Made by a program: the position numbers and the translations under genes. The notes under the pieces were generated by a model. It was not told the origin of the DNA. It made no database searches and saw only the letters and a list, made by a program, of their open reading frames with translations. 64,000 bases of DNA from Methanomicrobiales archaeon. GTDB lineage: Archaea; Halobacteriota; Methanomicrobia; Methanomicrobiales; JACTUA01. The stretch spans positions 1-64,000 of the forward strand of contig JARYLJ010000003.1 of the NCBI GenBank assembly GCA_029907705.1, read 5' to 3'. Shown in pieces: positions 47,075-57,207 of the stretch (positions are counted from its first letter, which is position 1; each line of letters begins with the position of its first letter).

Positions 47075-49786
47075 ATGGGCGTCAGACTACCCAATACTCC
47101 CTGGAAATTCAGTAAGGTTGCCGGTATACCTGGAAAAGACCGTGAACAGCAGATCCTCCAGAGCGGGATCGTGAAAAGACTGGGGGAGATCTCCAGGCTG
47201 ACCCGCGAAGAAGTCCTGGCCTCTCTCGGTTCACGGGACGATGGACTCTCACCCGAAGAGGTGGAAGAGCGACTCGTCCGATATGGAGAGAATGAGATTA
47301 CACAGGAGAGGCCTCCAGCATAATACATCCAGTTTCTCCAGGCATTCATCAACCCCTTCAATGGCGTGTTGCTCATCCTTGCCATCGTCTCCCTGTTCAC
47401 GGATGTCCTCTTGAGCCCGCCCGGGGAAGAGAACTGGCGATCAGTCGTCGTGATTACGATCATGGTGCTGATCAGTGTCATCATACGGTTCTGGCAGGAG
47501 TATCAGTCAGGGCGCGAGGCTGAAAAACTCAAGACCATGGTACGGACCACAGCGACCGTATTCCGGCAGGGTACCGAAAGACAGGAGATCCCGATTGCGA
47601 ATCTCGTCCCGGGGGATGTCATTCATATCTCGGCAGGAGACATGATCCCCGGCGATGTCCGGCTCCTCTCGTCAAAGGATCTCTTCGTTACGCAATCGGT
47701 CTTGACCGGCGAATCGATGCCGGTGGAGAAATTCGCGAACGGGGGTTTTTCCGATGCCCCCGCCGGTAATCCCGCCAATAAAAGTGTTCTGGATCTCCCC
47801 AATATCTGCTTCATGGGGACGAGCGTCCTTTCGGGGACGGCGAGGGGCGTGATTGTCGCGACCAAAGACGAGACGTCTTTAGGTGCCTTTGCAAAAAACC
47901 TTGTCGGCGCGCATGTGGAGACCAGTTTCGAGCGGGGCGTCAACAAGGTCAGCTGGCTCCTGATCCGGTTCATCGAGGTCATGGTTCCGGTCATATTCAT
48001 TATCAACGGGTTTACGAAAGGCGACTGGTTCCAGGCTCTCCTCTTCAGCCTTGTCGTTGCCGTGGGCCTGGTCCCGGAGATGCTCCCAACGATCGTCACC
48101 ACCAACCTGGCCAAGGGGGCGGCTTCCATGGCAAAAGCGAAGACGATTGTCAAGAGGCTGAACTCGATCCAGAACTTCGGTGCCATGGATGTCCTCTGTA
48201 CCGACAAGACCGGTACCCTGACGCAGGACAGGATCATCCTCGTCCGGCACCAGGACGTGACTGGCAATGAGAATATCCAGGTTCTGATCTACGCGTACCT
48301 CAATAGTTACTACCAGACTGGGTTGAAAAACCTCCTGGATATCGCGGTACTGGAACACGAGGAGATCGAACCCGTGAGCAATATCGTGAGGCAATACCGG
48401 AAGGTCGATGAAATTCCCTTCGATTTTCAGCGGAGGCGGATGTCGGTCATCCTCGATCACCAGAAGGGCACCCGTCTCCTCATCACCAAGGGAGCGGTCG
48501 AAGAGATCCTTGCCATTTCCTCATCCGCCGAGATCAATGGCGAGATTATCCCTCTGACTGATGAACATCGAAAAATGGTCACCCGGACAGCAGACGACAT
48601 GAACGATGACGGGCTCCGTGTTCTGGCCGTGGCTACCCGGATGCTCACGCCAAAGGAGGGCGGATACTCGGTCCTGGACGAGAAGGACATGATCCTTTCC
48701 GGATATATCGGGTTTCTCGATCCCCCGAAGGAGACCGCGGGCCCCGCCATTGCCGCTCTGAAAAAGCACGGGATCTCGGTCAAGATCCTGACCGGCGATA
48801 ATGCGGTCGTGACAGGCTGGGTCTGCAAACAGGTGGGGATCGAGCCCGGGACGGTCGTCAACGGGTACGAACTTAACGATCTGAGTGACGAGGCCATGAT
48901 ACCGATCGTGGAGCGGACAGCGGTCTTCACGAAGCTCTCGCCGCTCCAGAAATCCCGAATTATCCGGGTGCTCCAGAAGAATGGGCATACCGTTGGGTTC
49001 CTGGGAGATGGGATCAACGATGCTGCAGCACTCAGGGACGCGGATGTCGGGATCTCTGTGGATACTGCGACTGATATTGCACGCGAATCGGCTGACATCA
49101 TCCTGCTTGAAAAGTCGCTGATGGTGCTTGAGGAGGGCGTCCTCGAGGGGCGCAGGACCTTCGGGAATATCATGAAATACATCAAGATGGCGGCGAGTTC
49201 CAATTTCGGGAACATGTTCAGTGTGCTTGTTGCGAGTGCGTTTCTGCCGTTCCTGCCCATGCTTGCCATCCAGCTCCTGGTCCAGAACCTTTGTTATGAT
49301 GTCTCCCAGCTCTCAATCCGCTGGGATAACGTGGACGAGGATTTCATTGCCATCCCCCGCAAATGGAATGCCTCCGATCTGGGAAGGTTCATGACCTGCA
49401 TCGGGCCGATCAGTTCGATCTTCGATATCACGACCTTTGCGATGATGTGGTATGTCTTTGGCGCGAATACCATCGGACAGCAGGGGCTCTTCCAGTCGGG
49501 CTGGTTCATCGAGGGCCTCCTCACCCAGACCCTGATCGTGCATATGATCCGAACGCGGCACATCCCGTTCGTACAGAGCAGGGCTTCCTGGCCGCTCCTT
49601 TTCCTCACAGGGACGATCATGGCCGTCGGTATCACGATCCCATTCACGGCGCTTGGCAGTACACTTGGATTCCAACCTTTGCCGCCCGCATATTTCCCCC
49701 TGCTTGCCCTGACTCTGATCAGCTATTGCATACTGACACAGATCGTAAAGATGTGGTATGTGAGACGGTATGATATGTGGCTGTGA
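47075..49786 (+). pseudogene. mgtA: Mg2+-transporting P-type ATPase (MgtA-like), one in-frame TAA
   Basis: The frame reads 904 codons, the MgtA length, with a single TAA at 47321-47323 after 82 codons. The N-terminal part (EEVEERLVRYGENEIT) is the cation-ATPase N-domain. The rest has LTGESMPVEK, the phosphorylated Asp in DKTGTLT, KILTGDNAVVT, GDGINDAAALRDADVGIS and a full set of membrane helices. From TTG 47366 or a nearby start 806 codons are open, so a truncated product is possible but would lack the start of the pump. Arg is often CGG here, while most neighbours favour AGG/AGA, which hints at transfer. An M-box riboswitch lies in the 5' leader. Confidence 0.85.
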
Positions 49787-49966
49787 TGGACAAGGGATCT
49801 CATATTTTTTGGTTACTGTGCGAGGTCCGCATGAAACCTTCGTCAGAAAGTGATTAATGGATCGTATGGATGTTCGAAAGGCAAAGATATATTTGAAGAT
49901 TTTTCAGAGCGGAAGTTATCCAATTCCAGAAGTGTTTTTATCGCCGGATGGGCTGAAATATATACG

Positions 49967-50752
49967 ATGGGGGATCCTTTACTCATCTCCAGCAGGGAAC
50001 TGACGATCGTGAATGGGGATGTACTTGCGACCGATGCCGTGGAGCCCGGATGCATCGACCTGATCGTCACCTCCCCCCCTTACAATGTGGGTATGAATTA
50101 CAGCTCCCACGACGATGGCCTCGACTATGCTGATTACCTTGATTTCTGCCGTGAATGGCTCTCACGGTGCTATGATTGGCTCAGAAACGATGGAAGGTTC
50201 TGCCTGAACGTGCCACTGGATAAGAACCGCGGAGGGCAGCAGAGTGTGGGGGCGGACATGACCGGCCTCGCAAAAAAGGCCGGATTCAGGTACCATTCCA
50301 CGATCGTCTGGAACGAGGGGAACATCTCCAGAAGGACTGCCTGGGGCTCATTTCGGAGCGCTTCTGCACCGTATGTCATCGCCCCTGTCGAGCTGATACT
50401 GGTCCTCTACAAGCAGGTATGGAGGAAGACGAGCGGCTCGCGAATATCGGATATCACGAGGGAGGAGTTCGTGGAGTGGACAAACGGTTTATGGACTTTC
50501 AACGGCGAGAGCGGGAGGCGGGTGGGCCACCCGTCCCCCTTCCCGCTCGAGCTTCCGGCGAGGTGCCTGAAGTTATTCAGCTATGTGGGAGACCTCGTCC
50601 TCGACCCCTTCATGGGCAGCGGCACCACGTTGATCGCTGCCATGCAGAACAACCGCCGCGCAATCGGCATCGAGATCGACGAGGGGTACTGCAGACTGGC
50701 GATGGAGAGGCTCCAGCGGGAGGCAGGAGTGAGATGCGGTATGGCTACTTAG
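49967..50752 (+). CDS. DNA methyltransferase (N4-cytosine or N6-adenine type)
   Basis: 261 aa from ATG 49967; the frame extends to 49850 but those codons do not match the family. The catalytic motif is TSPPYN and the AdoMet motif is DPFMGSGTT near the C-terminus, giving the beta-class order. SPPY favours N4-cytosine methylation; this is not decisive. The segment between is the target-recognition region. No restriction enzyme gene is adjacent, so it looks solitary. A TATA-like GATATATTT lies about 75 bases upstream. Stop is TAG. Confidence 0.9.
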   Translation: MGDPLLISSRELTIVNGDVLATDAVEPGCIDLIVTSPPYNVGMNYSSHDDGLDYADYLDFCREWLSRCYDWLRNDGRFCLNVPLDKNRGGQQSVGADMTGLAKKAGFRYHSTIVWNEGNISRRTAWGSFRSASAPYVIAPVELILVLYKQVWRKTSGSRISDITREEFVEWTNGLWTFNGESGRRVGHPSPFPLELPARCLKLFSYVGDLVLDPFMGSGTTLIAAMQNNRRAIGIEIDEGYCRLAMERLQREAGVRCGMAT

Positions 50753-51082
50753 AGGTCGCCCGCGGGCAAATGTCCAAATCGCAACAAATTATGATTTCAT
50801 ACGTTTCATGACACCCGGCATCTGAACGTATTCGTAAATGCAAAGCGAGGCTGTCCGGTACGTCATCAGGGCGATGCCGGGTTGTTTTCATACGCCAGCA
50901 ACTGCAACTGCCGGTATACCCCCGATGAATGATTTTTTAACCCGATCCAGACGTGACCGGCCGCTGTGCGCCATTGAGTGGCCACGTTCCTGACCCGCTG
51001 CTCCCCTCTCTTAAGGAGGGTATCATGCCTGCCATAGGAGCATTACAATTGAGAAGCATTACATTCAGGAAGGCCCACTCAC
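50753..51082. other. Intergenic region, 330 bases
   Basis: No gene or RNA recognised. The end carries AGGAAGG about 14 bases before the next start. Confidence 0.45.
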
Positions 51083-51640
51083 ATGAGCAGAGGTAAGATG
51101 ATCACCATGGCTGATGAGGTGGATTCCGTAGAGATGATGGGCAGGATCCAGAGAATGGTCATCGAGGCCGGCAGGGAAGTGCTGAGAGAGGAGACGAGGG
51201 ACGGGGACTGGTTGCTCTACATAAAGCACGGGAGCTACGTGATTACCCTCACCTGGCCTGCCGGGCGAAGGTTTATGACCGTTGTCTTCCGCGGCGAGAT
51301 CTCTGACGAGGGCCTGCTGAAGAGGTTGAATGACCTCTTCAGGGAGCCGCACCGCGGGGGGACTCTTCATTTTGCGCTGGTCTCCGCGCTGACCTACCCC
51401 AATACCTTCTACGACATCCTCAAGCAGGGGGACAGCATCACCGGTTTCGATGTGGGGGCGCTGATCTTCCCCTTCGAAGAGCGTTTCTCCACCCTGGAAC
51501 TTCATGTCGCGATCCAGAGCGTGGTGAACGCCGCCCTGCTCGGATGGGCATTCATCGGTTCCGTACTCGGTTTGAGCGATCTCGAGGAGCACCTGAAGGA
51601 GGGGTCGATAAGAACCTCGCCGGAGGGGATGTTCGCATGA
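51083..51640 (+). CDS. Hypothetical protein (alpha/beta)
   Basis: 185 aa; ATG 51083 or ATG 51107. A beta-rich middle (WLLYIKHGSYVITLTWPAGRRFMTVVF) lies between helices, somewhat like bacterial YbjN-type folds, with a hydrophobic C-terminal helix near 150-165. No catalytic motif. Convergent with the P5C dehydrogenase gene, 4 bases apart. I do not recognise a family. Confidence 0.6.
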   Translation: MSRGKMITMADEVDSVEMMGRIQRMVIEAGREVLREETRDGDWLLYIKHGSYVITLTWPAGRRFMTVVFRGEISDEGLLKRLNDLFREPHRGGTLHFALVSALTYPNTFYDILKQGDSITGFDVGALIFPFEERFSTLELHVAIQSVVNAALLGWAFIGSVLGLSDLEEHLKEGSIRTSPEGMFA

Positions 51641-51644
51641 GACA

Positions 51645-53213
51645 TCATCCGCATCTCGTCTGCGACTGTTCGCGGACGAATGAGTAGAGATAATAGGGCC
51701 CTCCCACCCCCTTTCCTGTGGAGCCCGATCCCTTCCACCCGCCGAAGGGTTGTGCGCCGGGCCAGGCGCCAGTGGTCGCCCCACCACGCCTGTTCGAGTA
51801 ACAGACCCCGAATTCGATCTCCCTGAAGAAGTATTCGAGCTCCGCCTCTTTTCGGGAGAAAATGCCTGCGGTGAGGCCATAATCGGTATCGTTCGCCTCC
51901 TTCACCGCCTCTTCGATGGTCTCGAATGTATCCACGATCAGGAATGGGACAAAGAGCTCCTCCCTGAACAGCCGGTGCCCTCTCGGTAGATGAATAACAA
52001 CCGTGGGTTCTGCATAATAACCATTTCCGAACTCTCCATGGGCGAGGACCTTCCCCCCTGCAGCAATCTCGCCACCCGCGCTCTCCGCCTCCGTCACCGC
52101 ATTGTGCAGCACGGCAAGTGCACGCTGATCGATGAGAGGTCCCATGAAGGTGTCCCTCTTTCGCGGATCCCCCACTCTGAGTGCATTGGTCATCTGCACC
52201 AGCCCTGCGAGGAACTCCGCTGCGATCTCCTCCTGCACATACACCCGGGAAGTGGCGCTGCACTTCTGCCCGCCGAAGCCGAATGCGCCGCGTACCACCC
52301 CTTCCATGGCCGCGTCCATGTCAGCCGACGCAGTCACGATGCAGGGGTTCTTGCTCCCCATCTCCAGCACGATGGGTCTTGGATGGCGCAACCTTTCCGC
52401 GATCCTGCGATAGAGCCACATCCCGGCGGCCCTCGAGCCTGTGAAGGCGATGCCTGCGAGTTCGTCCATGGAGACGACCGCCTCGCCAAAGGCTTCACCG
52501 GGGCCAGTGAAGAATGATAGGGCTTCCGGCGGGATACCGGCGCGGACGAATGACTCGTAGACTTTCAATCCGGAGAGGGGCGCCACGCTCGTGGGTTTCA
52601 GCAGGACGGTGTTGCCCGTCAGAAGGGCAGCGCCCGCCATCCCTGCCATAAGGGCGATGGGAAAATTGAACGGGGATATCACCGCCCATGCTCCATATGG
52701 ACGGAGGAGGCTGATCGGCACCTCCCCTGGCATGTCAGAGGCGAGAGGCCGAATAAACGCCTCCTCTCGTTCGTAGATACGGCAGTAATATCGGAGCATG
52801 TCCACCGCCTCCGCCACCTCGGCGAGCGCCTCTGTCCTCGTCTTCCCCACCTCGAGCGTAAGCAGTGCTGAAAGCTCGAAGCGATCCCTCCAGAATAGAT
52901 CTGCGGAACTCTCTATGGCGCTCAGACGCTCCTTCCAGTCCGTCCTCTGCCATCCGTGAAAACCTCTGTGCAGGCGCTTCAGGGCGTGCTGGGCGAGAGT
53001 GGCATCGCCTTTCTGGAATCTTCCGATCCGGATGCCCCTATCGATCGGTGACCATACATCGAATGCATCCCCGGCGACGATCGCTTTGCCATCTATCCAA
53101 ACAGGATGGACCTCTCCGAGTCCACCTTCTACCCTCGCGAGGGCATTTTCGTACGCGATATGCACCCCTTCGTCCGCGAACGCACTGGTGTATGTAATCT
53201 TCTCTCCCCTCAT
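51645..53213 (-). CDS. 1-pyrroline-5-carboxylate (glutamate semialdehyde) dehydrogenase
   Basis: 522 aa, the length of the RocA/PruA class. NAD(P)-dependent oxidation of glutamate 5-semialdehyde to glutamate. ISPFNFPIALMAG and LKPTSVAPLSG bind the cofactor, FTGSRAAG and LEMGSKNP carry the general base Glu, and the catalytic Cys is in GFGGQKCSATSR. The C-terminal GGWKGSGSTGKGVGGPYYLY is typical of P5C dehydrogenases. AAGGAG precedes ATG 53213. Operon with the aminotransferase upstream (12-base gap). Confidence 0.9.
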   Translation of the reverse strand: MRGEKITYTSAFADEGVHIAYENALARVEGGLGEVHPVWIDGKAIVAGDAFDVWSPIDRGIRIGRFQKGDATLAQHALKRLHRGFHGWQRTDWKERLSAIESSADLFWRDRFELSALLTLEVGKTRTEALAEVAEAVDMLRYYCRIYEREEAFIRPLASDMPGEVPISLLRPYGAWAVISPFNFPIALMAGMAGAALLTGNTVLLKPTSVAPLSGLKVYESFVRAGIPPEALSFFTGPGEAFGEAVVSMDELAGIAFTGSRAAGMWLYRRIAERLRHPRPIVLEMGSKNPCIVTASADMDAAMEGVVRGAFGFGGQKCSATSRVYVQEEIAAEFLAGLVQMTNALRVGDPRKRDTFMGPLIDQRALAVLHNAVTEAESAGGEIAAGGKVLAHGEFGNGYYAEPTVVIHLPRGHRLFREELFVPFLIVDTFETIEEAVKEANDTDYGLTAGIFSRKEAELEYFFREIEFGVCYSNRRGGATTGAWPGAQPFGGWKGSGSTGKGVGGPYYLYSFVREQSQTRCG

Positions 53214-53225
53214 GATCGACTCCTT

Positions 53226-54560
53226 TCAGTCATTTTTCGATACTCCTTCGCCCACCCGCGCCAGCGCCGAATCCAGGGTTTGGAGCGCGATGCCGATATC
53301 CCTTCTGCCAAGGATCAGAGGGGGTGAGAACCTGATCGCCGAGTATCCGGCAGAGAGAAATGTCACCCCCGACTCGAATGCGCCATGCAAGACCGCATTC
53401 CTCTCCGCGGTCGCCGGTTCTTTCGTATCGCGATCGAGCACAAGCTCCATCCCGCACATGAGCCCGAGACCCCTCACATCCCCCACGAGCGGATGCTTCC
53501 TCTTCAGCCTTTCGAGGCCCCGCAACAGCATTTTGCCCCTGTCAACCACACGTCTCGCGAAATCCGGTTCGCCCATGATCTCCAGCACCGCGAGCGCGGC
53601 GGCAGCGGCGATGTTGTTGCCGCCGAATGTGCTGGCGTGTGCACCCCTGGGCCAGCTCATCACCTCGTCCGAGGCCACGGTCACGCCCATGGGGATGCCC
53701 CCGCCGATTGCCTTTGCCAGACAGACGATGTCAGGCACCACGCCCGAATGCTCGCATGCGAGGAACCTGCCTGTCCGATAGCATCCCGACTGGACCTCAT
53801 CGGAGATGAGCAATATACCATATCTGTCGCAGATCCCCCGAAGCCTCTTCATGAACGAGAGGGGCGGAACGATGTAGCCACCTTCGCCCTGGACGGGTTC
53901 GACAACGATCGCGGCAACCTCCCTCGGGTCCACCTCACGCCTGAATATCTCCTCCTCGAGGTAGGCGACTGCGTCCAGGTCGCAGGTGGGGCCGCACCCC
54001 CGGGGTGGTCGGTACGGGTTCGCGTACGGGACATGAATCACGGGAAGAAAAGGCCCGAAGCGGGCCCGCTGCACCGTCTTTCCCGCGGTGAGCGAGAGGG
54101 CGCCGTAGGTCCTGCCATGGAAGCCCCCGAGGAACGAGATGAAAAAATTCCTGCCCGTATGGTGCCTGGCAAGTTTCATCGCCGCCTCCACCGACTCTGC
54201 CCCGGAGTTGGAGAGAGAGACCCGGTCCAGACCACGGGGGAGGAGTCTGACGAGCTCTTCGGCAAACCTGACAGGCAACTCGGAGCAGAAGTCGAGAAAG
54301 GCGCCATGCGAAAGCTGGCCCGCCTGCTCTCTGATCGCCTTCACCACCTTCGGGTGGTTCCAGCCAACATTCATGACCGAAATACCCGCGGTGAAGTCGA
54401 GGTAGCGGTTACCGTCCACATCCCAGAGGTTCATCCCCTTCGCCTTCTGAAGGACGAGGGGGTATTCACGGATCATGGACTGTGCGATGACTTTCGCGTC
54501 ACGTTCGAGGATCTGCCTGGCATTCGGTCCGGGTGGCTTGACCACGATTGCTGGCTCCAT
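53226..54560 (-). CDS. Class III aminotransferase (ornithine/acetylornithine/GABA type)
   Basis: 444 aa, PLP-dependent fold type I. The PLP Lys lies in VCLAKAIGGGIPMG, with SDEVQSGCYRTG and NSGAESVEAAMKLAR ahead. The long N-terminus (PPGPNARQILERDAKVI) is that of the archaeal GabT-like group that includes omega-ornithine aminotransferases and amino acid racemases. Next to P5C dehydrogenase, an ornithine 5-aminotransferase making glutamate semialdehyde is the best guess; GABA or lysine are alternatives. Confidence 0.88.
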   Translation of the reverse strand: MEPAIVVKPPGPNARQILERDAKVIAQSMIREYPLVLQKAKGMNLWDVDGNRYLDFTAGISVMNVGWNHPKVVKAIREQAGQLSHGAFLDFCSELPVRFAEELVRLLPRGLDRVSLSNSGAESVEAAMKLARHHTGRNFFISFLGGFHGRTYGALSLTAGKTVQRARFGPFLPVIHVPYANPYRPPRGCGPTCDLDAVAYLEEEIFRREVDPREVAAIVVEPVQGEGGYIVPPLSFMKRLRGICDRYGILLISDEVQSGCYRTGRFLACEHSGVVPDIVCLAKAIGGGIPMGVTVASDEVMSWPRGAHASTFGGNNIAAAAALAVLEIMGEPDFARRVVDRGKMLLRGLERLKRKHPLVGDVRGLGLMCGMELVLDRDTKEPATAERNAVLHGAFESGVTFLSAGYSAIRFSPPLILGRRDIGIALQTLDSALARVGEGVSKND

Positions 54561-54979
54561 GGGCGTACATTGGCCTCATCGTTCAAATAGATAGCGAGTT
54601 CTCGAACGAAAGGTGGGAGGTGGGGATATCCTCCCCCTTGCTGGCGTACAGTTGCCTCAAACCTCGGGGTGCGCAGGAGGACGTTCTTCCTTAAAACCTG
54701 CGCTGCCGCCGTATCGCTCCGTTTGCGTGCCGGAGAGGAGCTGTAACGGATCTGTGCATCCTCCTGCATGGTGCCTTCTCCAGTGAGCGGCTTTGTTGGG
54801 AGTGGTGATCACGAGAGATGGGAAAATACCAGAGGAATCCCATAGATCCATACCTTTCTTGACCGACATCCTCGTAGATGCGGAAAAAGTTCCACAATGA
54901 AGTGCCCCCACGAACGAGGGTGGGATGATGCAGAGAGGAATAGGATTATATCTCATGGGAGCAACCTCCTCCCTGCCGC
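54561..54979. other. Intergenic region, about 420 bases
   Basis: Between divergent genes. Open frames here lack any family likeness. No RNA recognised. Confidence 0.45.
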
Positions 54980-55306
54980 ATGCAACATAAGAAAAAGGCC
55001 CGGCTGCTCAATGAGCTCCGCGTGTATTCGAGGAACCTGCTGAAGATCAGGACGGTCTCCTTCTGCAGAGAGGCACAGGACTTCCGGGAGATGATGAGAT
55101 CCAAACTCCTCGAGAAGGAGAGGGACCTGAGGGTCTGCCTGGTGGAGATCATGGAGGCGGCGGAACTCTGTCTGAAGAAGGCGGACCTGAAGAAGGATAC
55201 GACACTCTGTGAATACTTCAGGGCGGTCAGAGCGGACATCGCATTCATTCTCACCGCGATCGAGACCCTCCCCGGCAACAATGCAGGTCAGAGAGTTTCA
55301 GGTTGA
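54980..55306 (+). CDS. Small helical hypothetical protein
   Basis: 108 aa from ATG 54980. Strongly charged and helical, with four cysteines (SFCREAQD, RVCLVEI, ELCLKKAD, TLCEYFR) spaced about 30, 15 and 14 apart. It resembles a four-helix bundle, and the cysteines could bind metal. I do not recognise a family. The amphipathic pattern and codon use support a real gene. Confidence 0.55.
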   Translation: MQHKKKARLLNELRVYSRNLLKIRTVSFCREAQDFREMMRSKLLEKERDLRVCLVEIMEAAELCLKKADLKKDTTLCEYFRAVRADIAFILTAIETLPGNNAGQRVSG

Positions 55307-55824
55307 TCGCGTTGTAACGTAAGGTGAGCGTGTCCCACAGATCCTGCATCACATCCCTGCATCTCGGATGTTTCCCCACGTGGTTTTTAATAAATTCCGG
55401 TCGAGCGAATGGTTGTGGATCTGACGGCGATTCCTGAGGTATAGAATCATCGGAGATCGGGACGTGGTGCTCACTGGAAGAGGTGATCATTCTGCCCTGG
55501 GTTCAGGGCTGAGGATGCATCGTTTGGTATCTGCCCTGTGCAGTTTCACTGCCATGCCCCCTTCCCGCGGCCGGCCAGATCCGGTGCCATGCCCTCTCCC
55601 CTCAACGATACGGTGAGGGGCGCCCTAAACCATATCCTTCTGAAATAACCCACGGGATACCTCAGTTGCAACGGGCAACTCTTCATCGGTGACCGGCGTG
55701 ATACCCTCTGCTTCCGTCATGGTGGAACGGTATTCAGAGGAGAGTACAATCCGTGGAGGCAGATTCCGGAATCGCCCATCTTCCACATTTTTATTATCTG
55801 TGCCGATCGATAGACTCTACACGC
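55307..55824. other. Intergenic region, about 520 bases
   Basis: No gene recognised. TTTTTATTAT near 55787-55797 is a likely TATA box for the GNAT gene, placing transcription start close to its ATG. Confidence 0.5.
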
Positions 55825-56268
55825 ATGCTGAAGAGACCAGCAATCGTGTTCAAAACGGTGAAGGAATGGAACCCCTTGGAGATCGTCCGGCTCTATCGCG
55901 CCGGTGGATGGTGGAGGGATGAATGGGATCCCTCCCGTCTTGCTGCCCTGATGCAGGGGAGTTTTTTCTTTGTTCTCGCCGTCGACGCCGACTCCGGTGA
56001 AGCGGTCGGGATGGGTAGGGCGATCTCGGATGGTGCGTCTGACGCATACATACAGGATGTGGTCGTGCTCCCTGAATTCAGGGGGCAGGGCATTGGTTGC
56101 CAGATCGTGGAGAGGCTGATCAGCCATCTCGAGGGGGCGGGGATAGGGTGGATCGCGGCGGTATCCAACCCTGATACCGAGGGATTTTACGAATCACTTG
56201 GTTTCAGGAGGATGATCGGTTTCGTTCCCATGCTCTACAGAGGTGCGGGTCATGATCTCCCGGTCTGA
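55825..56268 (+). CDS. GNAT-family N-acetyltransferase
   Basis: 147 aa from ATG 55825, just after a TATA box, so probably leaderless. The acetyl-CoA site is VVLPEFRGQGIGCQIVERLI, and the C-terminal NPDTEGFYESLGFRR is the usual end motif. Substrate unknown. Its last 17 bases overlap the DUF2156 gene, so the two are coupled. Confidence 0.88.
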   Translation: MLKRPAIVFKTVKEWNPLEIVRLYRAGGWWRDEWDPSRLAALMQGSFFFVLAVDADSGEAVGMGRAISDGASDAYIQDVVVLPEFRGQGIGCQIVERLISHLEGAGIGWIAAVSNPDTEGFYESLGFRRMIGFVPMLYRGAGHDLPV

Positions 56269-57154
56269 TTTTTCAGCTGTGACCCTCGAAGAGAAGGAGT
56301 TCTTCGACCGGCACTTTGCCGTGTACCCGCAATCCCACAGCGACAACACCTTCACGAACATGGTCTGCTGGATGCACTATGCGAAGTACGAATTCGCCAG
56401 CTCGAGGGGAAGCGTCGTACTGTCCAGCACCATCGCGGGGGAGAGGAGGTATCGCTGCCCGATCGGCCCGCCCGACGGGGATCTCCTAGAGGAGGTGATA
56501 CAGCTGGCTGCACTCGAGGAGAGCGAGTACCCGTTCATGGTGATGGGAGAGGAGGACAGATCCCGTCTTTGCGAGTTCCATCCCGAAATCCCCCTCGTGG
56601 AGGCCCGTGACCTAGCGGATTACGTGTACAGGACCACGGATCTGGCGGAGCTGAGAGGCAGGAGGTATCAGAACATCAGGAAGGAGGTGAACAGGTTCAG
56701 GCAGAAATGCTCGTATGCGGTGGAAGAGATCGGAAGGGAGAACATCGCCGAGGTGGATGATTTCCTCCGCCGCTGGTGCGACTGGAGAGACTGCGACTCC
56801 TACCCCGTCCTTGCCGCAGAAGAAGAGGCCGTCCTCTTCGCGATCCGTCACTTCGCGAGGTTGAAACTCTCCGGGCTTTTGATCAGAGTGGATGGCGAGG
56901 TGGGAGCGATCTCCATCTTCGAGCCCCTGAACTGCGATACCATCGTGGTGCATTTCGAGAAGGGCCTGCCAGACTGCGAAGGTATTTACAAGGCGATCAA
57001 TATGGAGACGGCAATGAGGTTGAGGGAGAGGTACCCCTTCATCAACAGGGAGAGCGACCTTGGCATCATCGGTCTGAGGGTGGCGAAGGAGCGTTACCAC
57101 CCGGCGCACATGGTGCCAGTATACCTGGTGAGAGGGAGCGATCTCCCGCAATGA
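56252..57154 (+). CDS. DUF2156 (phosphatidylglycerol lysyltransferase C-terminal-like) protein
   Basis: 300 aa from ATG 56252, after AGAGGTG. A double-GNAT fold of the type in the C-terminal part of MprF. YQNIRKEVNRFRQ and ISIFEPLNCDTIVVHFEKG are recognisable, and the C-terminal NRESDLGIIGLRVAKERYHP is the family end. In bacteria the fold transfers amino acids from aminoacyl-tRNA to lipids; soluble archaeal members are uncharacterised. Co-translated with the GNAT gene. Confidence 0.85.
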   Translation: MISRSDFSAVTLEEKEFFDRHFAVYPQSHSDNTFTNMVCWMHYAKYEFASSRGSVVLSSTIAGERRYRCPIGPPDGDLLEEVIQLAALEESEYPFMVMGEEDRSRLCEFHPEIPLVEARDLADYVYRTTDLAELRGRRYQNIRKEVNRFRQKCSYAVEEIGRENIAEVDDFLRRWCDWRDCDSYPVLAAEEEAVLFAIRHFARLKLSGLLIRVDGEVGAISIFEPLNCDTIVVHFEKGLPDCEGIYKAINMETAMRLRERYPFINRESDLGIIGLRVAKERYHPAHMVPVYLVRGSDLPQ

Positions 57155-57207
57155 GGTGGATATATGAGCACCGATTCCGACAGGAGAAAAATGAAGGAGA
57201 GTGGAGG

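Noticed and set aside
56776-57207. Start of the DUF362 gene at 56776
   Set aside because: The added region is an alternate-frame reading of the DUF2156 gene; ATG 57208 has a ribosome site and the family start.
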